In this document: positions 1 to 6,407 of the stretch, one piece after another | Position numbering within the stretch: position 1 is the first letter of the stretch | Layout of the letters: each line of letters starts with the position of its first letter | NCBI GenBank assembly: GCA_964567085.1 | Contig: CAZMKU010000077.1 | Span: 1-8,477 of the forward strand | Direction of reading: 5' to 3' | Length of the DNA: 8,477 nt | Origin: SVTX01 sp964567085 | GTDB taxonomy: Bacteria; Bacillota; Clostridia; Oscillospirales; CAG-272 | The notes under the pieces: model-generated | The model's database searches: none | The model's input: only the letters and a program-made list of their open reading frames with translations | Told to the model about the DNA's origin: nothing | Made by a program: the position numbers and the translations under genes

Positions 1-291
1 CTCCTTTTCGTTGTATCCGAGAGGAACGCCTCGTCCGTGGTCGTCAACCTTTATACTTTTATCAAGGTAAAGAGTAGTGATGATCTCACTGCCGTGGCCC
101 TCTCTCGCCTCGTCGACCGAGTTTGAAAGAATCTCGAAATAAGAATGCTCGCAGCCCTCAAGTCCGTCGGAGCCGAAAATAACCGCAGGTCTTTTTCTTA
201 CTCTGTCAGCGCCCTTGAGCGCGCGAATACTTCTGTCGTCGTATTGTGACGGCGAGCTCTTTGCCTTGCTTTGCTTCTTTTCCTCTGCCAT
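1..291 (-). CDS. Type IIA DNA topoisomerase B subunit (GyrB/ParE family), N-terminal part, cut by window edge
   Basis: This is the start of the ATPase subunit of a gyrase or topoisomerase IV, which uses ATP to capture and pass DNA duplexes. The minus strand reads ATG at 291-289 and stays open for 97 codons to the left edge. The visible part is the front of the GHKL ATP-binding fold: KGADRVRKRP at about residues 26-35 matches the family's LEAVRKRPGMYIG region; FEILSNSVDEAREG carries the catalytic Glu and the Mg-binding Asn; and VDDHGRGVP is the ADP-contacting DNGRG motif with His in place of Asn. A lysine- and serine-rich stretch of about 15 residues comes before the fold. The ribosome site is weak (GTGAGAA upstream). 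The gene is divergent from murD. I cannot separate GyrB from ParE with this fragment; the DEAREGHG style resembles the ParE-like B subunit of Clostridia. Family assignment is firm, the symbol is not. Confidence 0.93.
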   Translation of the reverse strand, partial: MAEEKKQSKAKSSPSQYDDRSIRALKGADRVRKRPAVIFGSDGLEGCEHSYFEILSNSVDEAREGHGSEIITTLYLDKSIKVDDHGRGVPLGYNEKE

Positions 292-324
292 AATTTTCTC
301 ACTTTCAAAAATTTATCTGAAGAT

Positions 325-344
325 TTGGACAAGTCTTTGTCCAA
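325..344. repeat. Perfect 8-4-8 inverted repeat in the topoisomerase leader
   Basis: TTGGACAA (325-332) and TTGTCCAA (337-344) are exact reverse complements around a 4-base centre, GTCT. If the minus-strand promoter at 360-387 is real, the repeat starts about 10 bases inside the topoisomerase transcript and lies about 35 bases ahead of its ATG. It could be a downstream operator for a dimeric repressor, or an 8-bp RNA stem with an AGAC loop in the leader. It is not an intrinsic terminator, because no U-run follows on either strand. I do not recognise it as a known box: it is not the Rex, Fnr/Crp, PerR, CtsR or LexA consensus as I know them. Confidence 0.6.
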
Positions 345-359
345 TACACATAGTTTCTT

Positions 360-387
360 ATTATAAGTATAACAAAAAAATTGTCAT
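360..387 (-). promoter_or_regulatory. Candidate sigma-70-type promoter for the topoisomerase gene
   Basis: On the minus strand, a perfect TATAAT -10 box (365-360) sits 16 bases from ATGACA (387-382), which matches 5 of 6 bases of the TTGACA -35 box. Transcription would start near 353 and give a leader of about 60 bases containing the palindrome at 325-344. The call rests on consensus match and position only. Confidence 0.6.
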
Positions 388-417
388 TTGAAAAGGGGTT
401 TTCTTGGATTTTTGCAA

Positions 418-435
418 ATTTTTTTGTAAAAAAAT
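418..435. repeat. A/T-tract inverted repeat upstream of the murD promoter
   Basis: One A and seven T (418-425), then GT, then seven A and one T (428-435), form an exact inverted repeat of pure A/T. It lies in the 20-40 bases upstream of the -35 box at 456, where an UP-like element binding the RNA polymerase alpha subunit, or a bent A-tract, would raise promoter strength. It could also be mere composition in an AT-rich spacer. Confidence 0.35.
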
Positions 436-451
436 GAAAACTTTTTATAAT
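424..451 (+). promoter_or_regulatory. Candidate upstream promoter (P1) for the murD operon
   Basis: TTGTAA (424-429, 4 of 6 to consensus) and a perfect TATAAT (446-451) are separated by 16 bases; the start would be near 458. The -35 box is weaker than that of the next promoter and overlaps the A/T repeat, so this may be a secondary start or a chance match in AT-rich DNA. Confidence 0.35.
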
Positions 452-455
452 ACTA

Positions 456-484
456 TTGAAAGGTATAAATAAATATTATATAAT
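456..484 (+). promoter_or_regulatory. Main candidate promoter (P2) for the murD operon
   Basis: TTGAAA (456-461, 5 of 6 to consensus), a 17-base spacer, and a perfect TATAAT (479-484) form a near-ideal vegetative promoter. Transcription would start near 491, giving a leader of about 30 bases that ends in a good ribosome site. The TTG of the -35 box is in frame with murD, so an automatic caller could mistake it for the start codon. If this promoter is used, that TTG is not transcribed from it. No other promoter this good was noticed between the closely packed genes downstream. Confidence 0.65.
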
Positions 485-507
485 ATATAGGTGCATCGTT
501 AATTTAC

Positions 508-515
508 GTGAGGGA
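508..515 (+). promoter_or_regulatory. murD: Ribosome binding site that sets the murD start at 522
   Basis: GTGAGGGA contains the GAGG core and ends six bases before the ATG at 522. The in-frame TTG at 456 lacks such a site and lies inside the promoter, so the ATG is the better start. Confidence 0.7.
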
Positions 516-521
516 TTGTAT

Positions 522-1949
522 ATGAGCTTTTACAGTAAATTTGATAAATACAGAGGTGCGGATTGTCAGCTGCTCGGTTTCGGGCGCTCGACTATGCCGC
601 TTTGCGATATTCTTTTGTCCGTCGGCGCGAATATAACCGTTAGAGATAAAAATAAAACGCTTGAAACACAGGAGTCGGCTATTCGTTACCGTGGCAGAGG
701 CGTCAAGTTCATTCTTGGCGAGGGTTATCTTTGCGGACTTGCGGGAGATTACGTTTTCCGCTCTCCGGGAATACGTCCCGATCTGCCCGAGATAGCTGCG
801 GCTTGTGACAACGGAGCAACGCTTTCAAGCGAGATCGAGGTGCTCATGGATACAGCACCTTGCAAGATATTTGCAATCACGGGCTCGGACGGAAAGACGA
901 CTACGACGACGATCACTCATCTGCTTTTCAAAAATCAGCTTGAGAGGGAGGGCTACCGCGCCTTCGTTGGCGGAAACATAGGACATTCGCTCCTGCCCGA
1001 GCTTGACGCTATGACAGAGAATGACGTTGCCGTGCTTGAGCTTTCGAGCTTTCAGCTTATGACGGGAAAGAAATCGCCCACGCGCGCGGCGATAACCAAT
1101 ATTTCGCCCAATCATCTTGATTGGCATACCGATATGCAGGAATATATCGACGCGAAGTGTAAGATATTCAACAACGGCGGCTGCGAGGCGATCGTGCTCA
1201 ACGCCGATAACAAGATAACTCGCCAAATTGCAGAGAACGTTGATTGCCCCGTTATTTATTTTTCGGGAAGCAGATCAAGCTATGACGATATAGTTCACGA
1301 GAATAAAAAGGGCAGCCTTGCCGTGTTCGAGCGCGACGGATATATCGTCGTATCGGACGGCGAGGACGAGTGGCGCGCGCTTGATACCTCCAAGATAAAG
1401 GTAATCGGCAGACACAACGTGGAAAATTATATGACCGCGATAGGTCTTACGTGGGGATATATCTCGCCACACGTTATCGAGGCTGTTGCCGAGAGCTTTA
1501 CGGGCGTTAAGCACAGAATTCAGCTCGTTTCGGAAATCTGCGGCGTAAGATACATAAACAGCTCGATAGATTCGAGCCCGACGCGAACGGCGGCTGCCAT
1601 TAAGGCAATCGGCGGCAGCATAGTTGCTATCTGCGGCGGCTACGACAAGAATATTCCGTTTGATATCTTGGCAGATTCACTTACAAAAAATGCTCGCGCA
1701 GTTGTGCTTACGGGCGCTACTGCCGAGAAGATATACGACGAAATTTTGGCGTGTCCGACATACGACAAGGATAAGCTTTCGGTGTTTATCGAGAAGGATT
1801 TTTACAGTGCCGTAATAAAGGCGCGCGACGTAGCCAAATCGGGCGACAGCGTGGTGCTTACTCCCGCGTGCGCGAGCTTTGACGCGTTCCGCAACTTCGA
1901 GGAGCGCGGCGATAGATTTATAGAGATCGTAAGATCGTTTGAAAAATAA
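522..1949 (+). CDS. murD: UDP-N-acetylmuramoyl-L-alanine--D-glutamate ligase (MurD)
   Basis: MurD adds D-glutamate to UDP-MurNAc-L-alanine using ATP, a cytosolic step of peptidoglycan synthesis. With the ATG at 522 the protein has 475 residues, near the family's usual 450. An N-terminal Rossmann-like UDP-binding domain (about 10-110) contains LLGFGRST. The central ATPase domain has the P-loop GSDGKTT at 121-127, ELSSFQL at 173-179, NHLDWH at 197-202, and YIDAK with Lys212 at the position usually carbamylated. GRHNVEN lies at 297-303. The C-terminal ligase domain carries DSSPTR (350-355), GGYDKN (372-377) and PACASFDAF with EERG (448-463). SD replaces the common TN or TK in the P-loop; I believe this is usual in Clostridia. 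It heads the rightward gene set and here stands apart from other visible cell-wall genes. The product call is very secure; whether this is the only MurD copy cannot be seen. Confidence 0.95.
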   Translation: MSFYSKFDKYRGADCQLLGFGRSTMPLCDILLSVGANITVRDKNKTLETQESAIRYRGRGVKFILGEGYLCGLAGDYVFRSPGIRPDLPEIAAACDNGATLSSEIEVLMDTAPCKIFAITGSDGKTTTTTITHLLFKNQLEREGYRAFVGGNIGHSLLPELDAMTENDVAVLELSSFQLMTGKKSPTRAAITNISPNHLDWHTDMQEYIDAKCKIFNNGGCEAIVLNADNKITRQIAENVDCPVIYFSGSRSSYDDIVHENKKGSLAVFERDGYIVVSDGEDEWRALDTSKIKVIGRHNVENYMTAIGLTWGYISPHVIEAVAESFTGVKHRIQLVSEICGVRYINSSIDSSPTRTAAAIKAIGGSIVAICGGYDKNIPFDILADSLTKNARAVVLTGATAEKIYDEILACPTYDKDKLSVFIEKDFYSAVIKARDVAKSGDSVVLTPACASFDAFRNFEERGDRFIEIVRSFEK

Positions 1950-1970
1950 GGAAAGGGAAGGAAAAATAAT

Positions 1971-3011
1971 ATGAATATAAAAGAGCTTTTGGTTTCGGTA
2001 TGCTCGCTTATGTCCATTTCGGGATATGAAAGATACAGCACGGATAAGCTGTTCGGGCTTATCGGAGATAAGTTTGACGAGTGCTATACCGATAATATCG
2101 GTAATCACATTTTCGTAAAGAAGTGCGGCCGCGAGGGCGCGCCCAAGATTTTGATCGATTGCCATTACGACGAGATCGGTATGATGGTGTCCTCGATAAA
2201 GGAGGGTGGATTTGTTTCCGTTGAGCCCGTTGGCGGCGTTGACGCAAGACTTCTTCAGTCGAGCGAGGTTACGATCTACGGCAAAGAGGAGATATACGGC
2301 GTTTTCGCGTCAACTCCCCCTCATCTTATGAAGCCCTCGGCGGCTGATAAGCTCACTCCCATCCGCGAGCTTATTATTGATACGGGCTATACGAAGGAGG
2401 AGCTTGAGGAGATAGTTTCCCTCGGTACGCCTGTTGGCTACCGTCCCGTATATACCGAGCTTCTCAACGAGAGAATCGCGGGCAAGGCGTTCGACGATAA
2501 GGCTTGCGGCGTTTGCGCTATCGCAGGTATTGACAAGGCTGACGCGTCCGAGCTTGCGGGCGACGTTTATTTCGTTTTCTCAACTCGCGAGGAGATCGGT
2601 CTTGCAGGCTTTACCGCGGCGTATTCTATTGATCCCGATTACGCGCTCGTAATCGACGTAACACACGCTTACACTCCCGATATGGAGGGCAGAAAGCGCG
2701 GCGAGTGCGGAAGCGGTGTTGCGCTTTCCATGTCTGCGGTTACTAACAGAGGTCTTACTAAAATGTGTATTGACATCTGTAAGGATAAGGGACTTAAATA
2801 TACAGTTCAGGCAGAGCCTAATTCCACGGGAACTAACGCGAACAGAATTCCCACCGTGCGAAACGGTATCCCCACGGTGCTCGCGAGCCTTCCCATTAAG
2901 AGCATGCACTCGGCAAACGAGCTGCTTGCTATCGAGGACTGCCAGACTGTTGCAGACTTCGTTTGCGAATTTATTAAATCCAAGAAAATTGCGGAGGTGT
3001 ATTCAAGATGA
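1971..3011 (+). CDS. M42-family metallo-aminopeptidase, paralog 1 (most divergent copy)
   Basis: M42 enzymes (glutamyl aminopeptidase, FrvX/YsdC, TET type) are di-metal exopeptidases that cut single residues from peptide N-termini in the cytosol. The 346 residues match the usual length of 330-360, with no signal peptide. The expected metal and catalytic set is visible: CHYDEIG (His65, Asp67), FDDK (Asp175/176), REEIG (Glu207 as base, Glu208 as ligand), VIDV (Asp229) and SMHS (His313). Residues of about 75-165 should be the inserted oligomerisation domain. It departs from the family at the substrate pocket: the usual PTRYxHS is PIKSMHS, GGTD is STGTNA, and EExGxRG is REEIGLAG. The ribosome site AAGGA (1958-1962) is eight bases before the ATG, 21 bases after murD. 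Its stop overlaps the next start (ATGA), suggesting coupled translation. The family is firm; substrate choice is unknown, and specificity probably differs from the other two. Confidence 0.9.
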   Translation: MNIKELLVSVCSLMSISGYERYSTDKLFGLIGDKFDECYTDNIGNHIFVKKCGREGAPKILIDCHYDEIGMMVSSIKEGGFVSVEPVGGVDARLLQSSEVTIYGKEEIYGVFASTPPHLMKPSAADKLTPIRELIIDTGYTKEELEEIVSLGTPVGYRPVYTELLNERIAGKAFDDKACGVCAIAGIDKADASELAGDVYFVFSTREEIGLAGFTAAYSIDPDYALVIDVTHAYTPDMEGRKRGECGSGVALSMSAVTNRGLTKMCIDICKDKGLKYTVQAEPNSTGTNANRIPTVRNGIPTVLASLPIKSMHSANELLAIEDCQTVADFVCEFIKSKKIAEVYSR

Positions 3012-4087
3012 CAAAATATACAGGACTCCAGCTTGTAGAAAAGCTCTCTCTTGAATTCGGGCCTTCGGGTTGTGAGGCAAGGGTTGCAGAGCTTATCATA
3101 TCGCAGATACAGGACGACTGCGACGCTTACTACAAGGACAGAAACGGCAACGTGACCGCAAAGATCTGTGGTTTCGGTGCGGGTTATAATGAAGCCGATC
3201 CCAGAAAGCTTATGCTTTCCGCGCATATGGATGAGGTCGGCGTTATGATAAACGAGATCACCGACGAGGGTTATATAAAGTTCTCTACGGTCGGCGGCAT
3301 CGACCCTCGCGTGCTTTGCGGACGAGCTATAGTTCTCGGCGACGAGGACAGGAGATACAAGGGCGTTATCGCATCCAAGGCTATTCATATGCAGACGGCG
3401 GAGGAGAGAACAAAGGTTACTCCTATTAAGAATATGTATATCGACATCGGCGCGACGAGCAAGGAAGAAGCCGAAAAGCACGTTGGTATAGGCGACGTCG
3501 GTGTGTTTGATTCTGATTTCGTAAGATTCGGCAAGGACGGCCGTAAGATGAAGTGCAAGGCGCTTGACGACAGAATGGGCTGCGCGGTGCTTATTGAGGT
3601 TATGCGCGAGCTTAAGGCGGCGAAGTGCGATATTCCTTACGACGTTTATTTCGCGTTTACCTGTGGCGAGGAGATCGGCATCTCGGGTGCGCAGGTTGCG
3701 GCGCAGACTATCGAGCCCGACGTTGCGGTCGTAATCGAAACAACTGCGGTTGCAGATATTGCGGGCGTTGGCGAGGCGAGCAACGTTGCAAAGCAGGGCG
3801 ACGGCGGGGCTGTCTCCCTTATGGACAGAAGCACGATCTACGATGCTAAATTCGTTCAGAGCGTAATAGACTACGCGGCGACCTGTGAAATTCCCGCTCA
3901 GATAAAGAGATACGTTTCGGGCGGTAATGACGCGGGACATATTCACAAAGCGGGTAAGGGTGTAAAAACTCTTGCGATCTCCGCTCCTACAAGATACCTG
4001 CACAGTCAGTCCTGTGTAGTAGATATCGAGGACTATGACCATATAAAGAAGCTTCTTTTCACACTCATTCGCGACGCAAAGCTTTGA
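3008..4087 (+). CDS. M42-family metallo-aminopeptidase, paralog 2 (Glu-ligand variant)
   Basis: This 359-residue cytosolic exopeptidase belongs to the same family as the genes on both sides. Visible motifs are SAHMDEVG (His73, Asp75), KALDDRMGC (Asp187/188), CGEEIG (Glu221, Glu222), and APTRYLHS (His332). The site that is Asp in the other two copies is Glu244 here (VIETTAVAD). The GGTD loop reads SGGNDAGHIH (about 304-313). Both changes sit at the active site but are conservative, so the enzyme is probably active; I recall similar VVExTTAAD forms in clostridial members. The start codon overlaps the previous stop by four bases, and GGAGGTG (2993-2999) lies eight bases upstream inside the previous gene. 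The gene contains none of the sense codons that would make a stop in the aligned antisense frame, so a long spurious reverse ORF covers it. Confidence 0.92.
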   Translation: MTKYTGLQLVEKLSLEFGPSGCEARVAELIISQIQDDCDAYYKDRNGNVTAKICGFGAGYNEADPRKLMLSAHMDEVGVMINEITDEGYIKFSTVGGIDPRVLCGRAIVLGDEDRRYKGVIASKAIHMQTAEERTKVTPIKNMYIDIGATSKEEAEKHVGIGDVGVFDSDFVRFGKDGRKMKCKALDDRMGCAVLIEVMRELKAAKCDIPYDVYFAFTCGEEIGISGAQVAAQTIEPDVAVVIETTAVADIAGVGEASNVAKQGDGGAVSLMDRSTIYDAKFVQSVIDYAATCEIPAQIKRYVSGGNDAGHIHKAGKGVKTLAISAPTRYLHSQSCVVDIEDYDHIKKLLFTLIRDAKL

Positions 4088-4108
4088 CAAAATACGGAGG
4101 ACATAAAA

Positions 4109-5104
4109 ATGTATAATCTTATAAAAAATCTCAATACAACTGCGGGTGTTTCGGGCAGAGAAAAATCTATTGCAAATAAAATTCTCACGTATATCGCTCC
4201 CTTGACCGACAAGGCGTGGGAGGATCCTATGGGCAACCTTATCGCGTTCAAGAAGGGTAAGAGTGAGAACGCAAAGAAAATTATGCTTTGCGCTCATATG
4301 GACGAGATCGGCTTTATGGTAACTCATATCGACGACCGCGGATTTTTGAGAATCGCGCCTATCGGTGGCATCAACTTTATTTCCGCAAGCTTCTCGTACG
4401 TTATCTCCGAGAACGGTGTTCGCGGCGTCCTCGTTCCCAACGCGGGAACGGCTCCCGCTGATATCAAGTGGGATAACGTTTATATTGACATCGGCGCAAA
4501 GGATAAGAAGGAAGCCGAGAAAAAGGTTAAGATCGGTGATTTCTTCGTATGCGAGGCGAACGTGCATAAGGTTGGTAAGAAGCTTTGCGGCAGACCTATG
4601 GACGACAGAATCGGTTGCGCTGTTATGATCAAAATGGCTGAAAAGCTCAAGGACGTAGAGATCGACAACGATATTTACTACTGCTTCGCGGTTCAGGAGG
4701 AGGTCGGCACTCGCGGCTCCAAGCCCGCTTCGTTCGCTATTGACCCCGATTGCGGCATCGCTTTTGACGTAACGGGCACGGGTGACGTCCCGGGCGCAAA
4801 GCCTATGGAATGCTCGGTTGGCGGCGGCGCGGCAATCAAGCTCAAGGACGCATCCGTTCTTTGCGACAGAGGTATTGTTGAAAAGCTCACAGAGGTTGCA
4901 AAGGCGCACGATATCAAGTATCAGTACGAAATTCTTCAGTTCGGCGGCACTGACACGAATTCTATGCAGATGACACGCGGTGGCGTTAAGGCAGGCGCTA
5001 TCTCCATTCCTACGAGATACATTCATTCGGGCGTTGAAATGATCGATGTATCCGACGTTGAGGCTTGCATTGATCTTGCTATCGCGTTCGTAACAGAATA
5101 TTAA
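4109..5104 (+). CDS. M42-family metallo-aminopeptidase, paralog 3 (canonical copy)
   Basis: This 331-residue copy has the most typical M42 active site of the three: CAHMDEIGFM (His63, Asp65), RPMDDRIGC (Asp165/166), VQEEVGTRG (Glu197 base, Glu198 ligand), AFDVTGTGD (Asp220), FGGTDTNSM (about 278-286) and PTRYIHSGVE (His306). The stretch YIDIGAKDKKEAEKKVKIGD (about 125-144) is shared almost in full with paralog 2 (YIDIGATSKEEAEKHVGIGD), which shows common descent. There is no signal peptide or membrane segment. A strong GGAGG (4096-4100) precedes the ATG, 21 bases after paralog 2. Family members assemble into 12-subunit tetrahedra in archaea and some bacteria; that this one does is inference. 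Expected role: last-step degradation of cytosolic or imported peptides. Confidence 0.94.
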   Translation: MYNLIKNLNTTAGVSGREKSIANKILTYIAPLTDKAWEDPMGNLIAFKKGKSENAKKIMLCAHMDEIGFMVTHIDDRGFLRIAPIGGINFISASFSYVISENGVRGVLVPNAGTAPADIKWDNVYIDIGAKDKKEAEKKVKIGDFFVCEANVHKVGKKLCGRPMDDRIGCAVMIKMAEKLKDVEIDNDIYYCFAVQEEVGTRGSKPASFAIDPDCGIAFDVTGTGDVPGAKPMECSVGGGAAIKLKDASVLCDRGIVEKLTEVAKAHDIKYQYEILQFGGTDTNSMQMTRGGVKAGAISIPTRYIHSGVEMIDVSDVEACIDLAIAFVTEY

Positions 5105-5117
5105 TCGGAGTAGAAAA

Positions 5118-6383
5118 ATGCAGTTTTCAGAAAGAGTTTTAAATCTTGCGCGTGAAGCCGAGATCGCGCTTGCTGATACTTTTCGCAAAATTGACGAGGT
5201 ATCCTTTGCAAATACACAGAAGATAATGGACATTTTCGCCGAGCACAGAGTTTCGACGGCTATGTTCGATTCCACGAGCGGCTACGGCTACGACGATCGC
5301 GGACGTGATACGCTTGACGTTATCTGGGCGGACGTTTTCGGCTGTGAGGCGGCGTTCGTCCGTCATAGCATTGTAAATGGCACGCAGGCGCTCACAATCG
5401 GTCTTTTCGGCGTGCTTCGCCCGGGCGATCTGTTATGCTCGGTTGCGGGTAAGCCCTACGATACGCTTGAAGAGGTTATCGGTATTTCGGGTGAGGCGGG
5501 CAACGGCTCGCTTGCGGATTTCGGCGTAAGATATAAGCAGATCGAGCTTGTAAATAATGAAACACTTGACTTTGATGCGATAGAGGGCGTTCTTCGCAAG
5601 GAAATTGCAAACGGTAAGCCTGTAAAGGCGGTTTTCGTTCAGCGCTCCAAGGGATATCTTAACAGAAGAACTCTGACCGTTGCCGAGATCGGAGAGCTTG
5701 TGAAGCTTGTAAAGTCGATTTCTCCCGAGACCTACGTTCTCGTAGACAACTGCTACGGCGAATTTACGGAGGGGCTCGAGCCCTCGGCGCTTGGAGCGGA
5801 TATGGTCATCGGCTCGCTTATAAAGAACCCAGGCGGCGGTATGGCTGAAACAGGCGGATATATCGCGGGTACTGCGCGCGCGGTCGAGCTTGCGTCGTAC
5901 AGACTTACCTCGGTCGGCTGCGGCCTTGAGGTTGGCGCGACGATCGGTCAGAACAAGAATATGTATAAGGGACTTTTCTACGCTCCCCACACCACCGCGC
6001 AGGCGCTTAAAACGGCTCATTTTGCGGCGTATATGTTTGAAAAGCTCGGCTATAACGTAAGCCCCGCTTGGCAGGAGCAGAGAAGCGATATAATCCAGAC
6101 GGTCATCTGCGAGGATCCCGAGCTGCTCTGCGCGTTCTGTCGAGGAATTCAGAAGGGCTCGCCCGTTGACTCTTACGTAACTCCCGAGCCTTGGGAAATG
6201 CCGGGATATACCGATAAGGTAATTATGGCGGCAGGCGCGTTTACGCAGGGCTCGTCCATCGAGCTTTCGGCAGACGGCCCTATCCGTCCCCCCTATACCG
6301 TGTATTTTCAGGGCGGTCTCACGTACGAGAGCGGAAAGCTTGGCATTATGTCCGCCGCGGAGTCCGTGCTTTCCTTAAAATAA
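5118..6383 (+). CDS. ynbB: YnbB-type PLP-dependent enzyme (methionine gamma-lyase-like, 'aluminum resistance' family)
   Basis: This 421-residue protein belongs to the family named after an aluminum resistance gene and often annotated as a methionine gamma-lyase family protein. It has the fold type I PLP aminotransferase/lyase architecture. Visible features: an N-terminal helical arm (1-45), SGYGYDDRGRDTLD (54-67), the cofactor phosphate loop NGTQAL (87-92), VDNCYGEF with Asp210 to pair with the pyridine nitrogen, and GSLIKNPGGG with Lys236 as the likely Schiff-base lysine. GQNKNMYKGLFYAPHT (277-292) and the GAFTQGSSIELSADGP stretch (373-388) are family hallmarks as I remember them. Length is typical. 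GGAG (5107-5110) lies seven bases before the ATG, 13 bases after paralog 3. The true substrate of the family is not known to me; C-S or related amino acid chemistry is inferred from the fold. In other Firmicutes the gene often sits near miaA-hfq or glnR, so the peptidase setting is different. Confidence 0.92.
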   Translation: MQFSERVLNLAREAEIALADTFRKIDEVSFANTQKIMDIFAEHRVSTAMFDSTSGYGYDDRGRDTLDVIWADVFGCEAAFVRHSIVNGTQALTIGLFGVLRPGDLLCSVAGKPYDTLEEVIGISGEAGNGSLADFGVRYKQIELVNNETLDFDAIEGVLRKEIANGKPVKAVFVQRSKGYLNRRTLTVAEIGELVKLVKSISPETYVLVDNCYGEFTEGLEPSALGADMVIGSLIKNPGGGMAETGGYIAGTARAVELASYRLTSVGCGLEVGATIGQNKNMYKGLFYAPHTTAQALKTAHFAAYMFEKLGYNVSPAWQEQRSDIIQTVICEDPELLCAFCRGIQKGSPVDSYVTPEPWEMPGYTDKVIMAAGAFTQGSSIELSADGPIRPPYTVYFQGGLTYESGKLGIMSAAESVLSLK

Positions 6384-6407
6384 ATCTAAAAGGCAGTTTT
6401 AATTAAA

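Noticed and set aside
325..344. The palindrome as an intrinsic terminator
   Set aside because: No run of T follows the stem on either strand, and the stem is only 8 bp.
418..435. The A/T inverted repeat as a terminator for a gene to the left
   Set aside because: The gene to the left points away, and the stem is pure A/T with a two-base loop, so it would not form a stable hairpin.
292..521. A riboswitch or small RNA in the divergent region
   Set aside because: The region is AT-rich and the predicted leaders are only about 30 and 60 bases, too short for a known riboswitch fold; only one simple stem is visible.
825..2165. Minus-strand and out-of-frame plus-strand frames inside murD and M42 paralog 1
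   Set aside because: They overlap confidently identified genes, lack ribosome sites, and their translations resemble no family.
1971..5104. The three peptidases as a recent triplication or an assembly artefact
   Set aside because: The proteins differ in length (346, 359 and 331), in active-site loops and over most of their sequence, so they are old, separate paralogs.
2807..5275. An 822-codon open frame on the minus strand, across M42 paralogs 2 and 3 and parts of their neighbours
   Set aside because: It is codon-aligned antisense to paralogs 2 and 3, where a stop needs a sense TTA, CTA or TCA codon; these are avoided here in favour of CTT and TCC/TCG. The sense genes have clear motifs and ribosome sites, while the reverse product has no recognisable domain.
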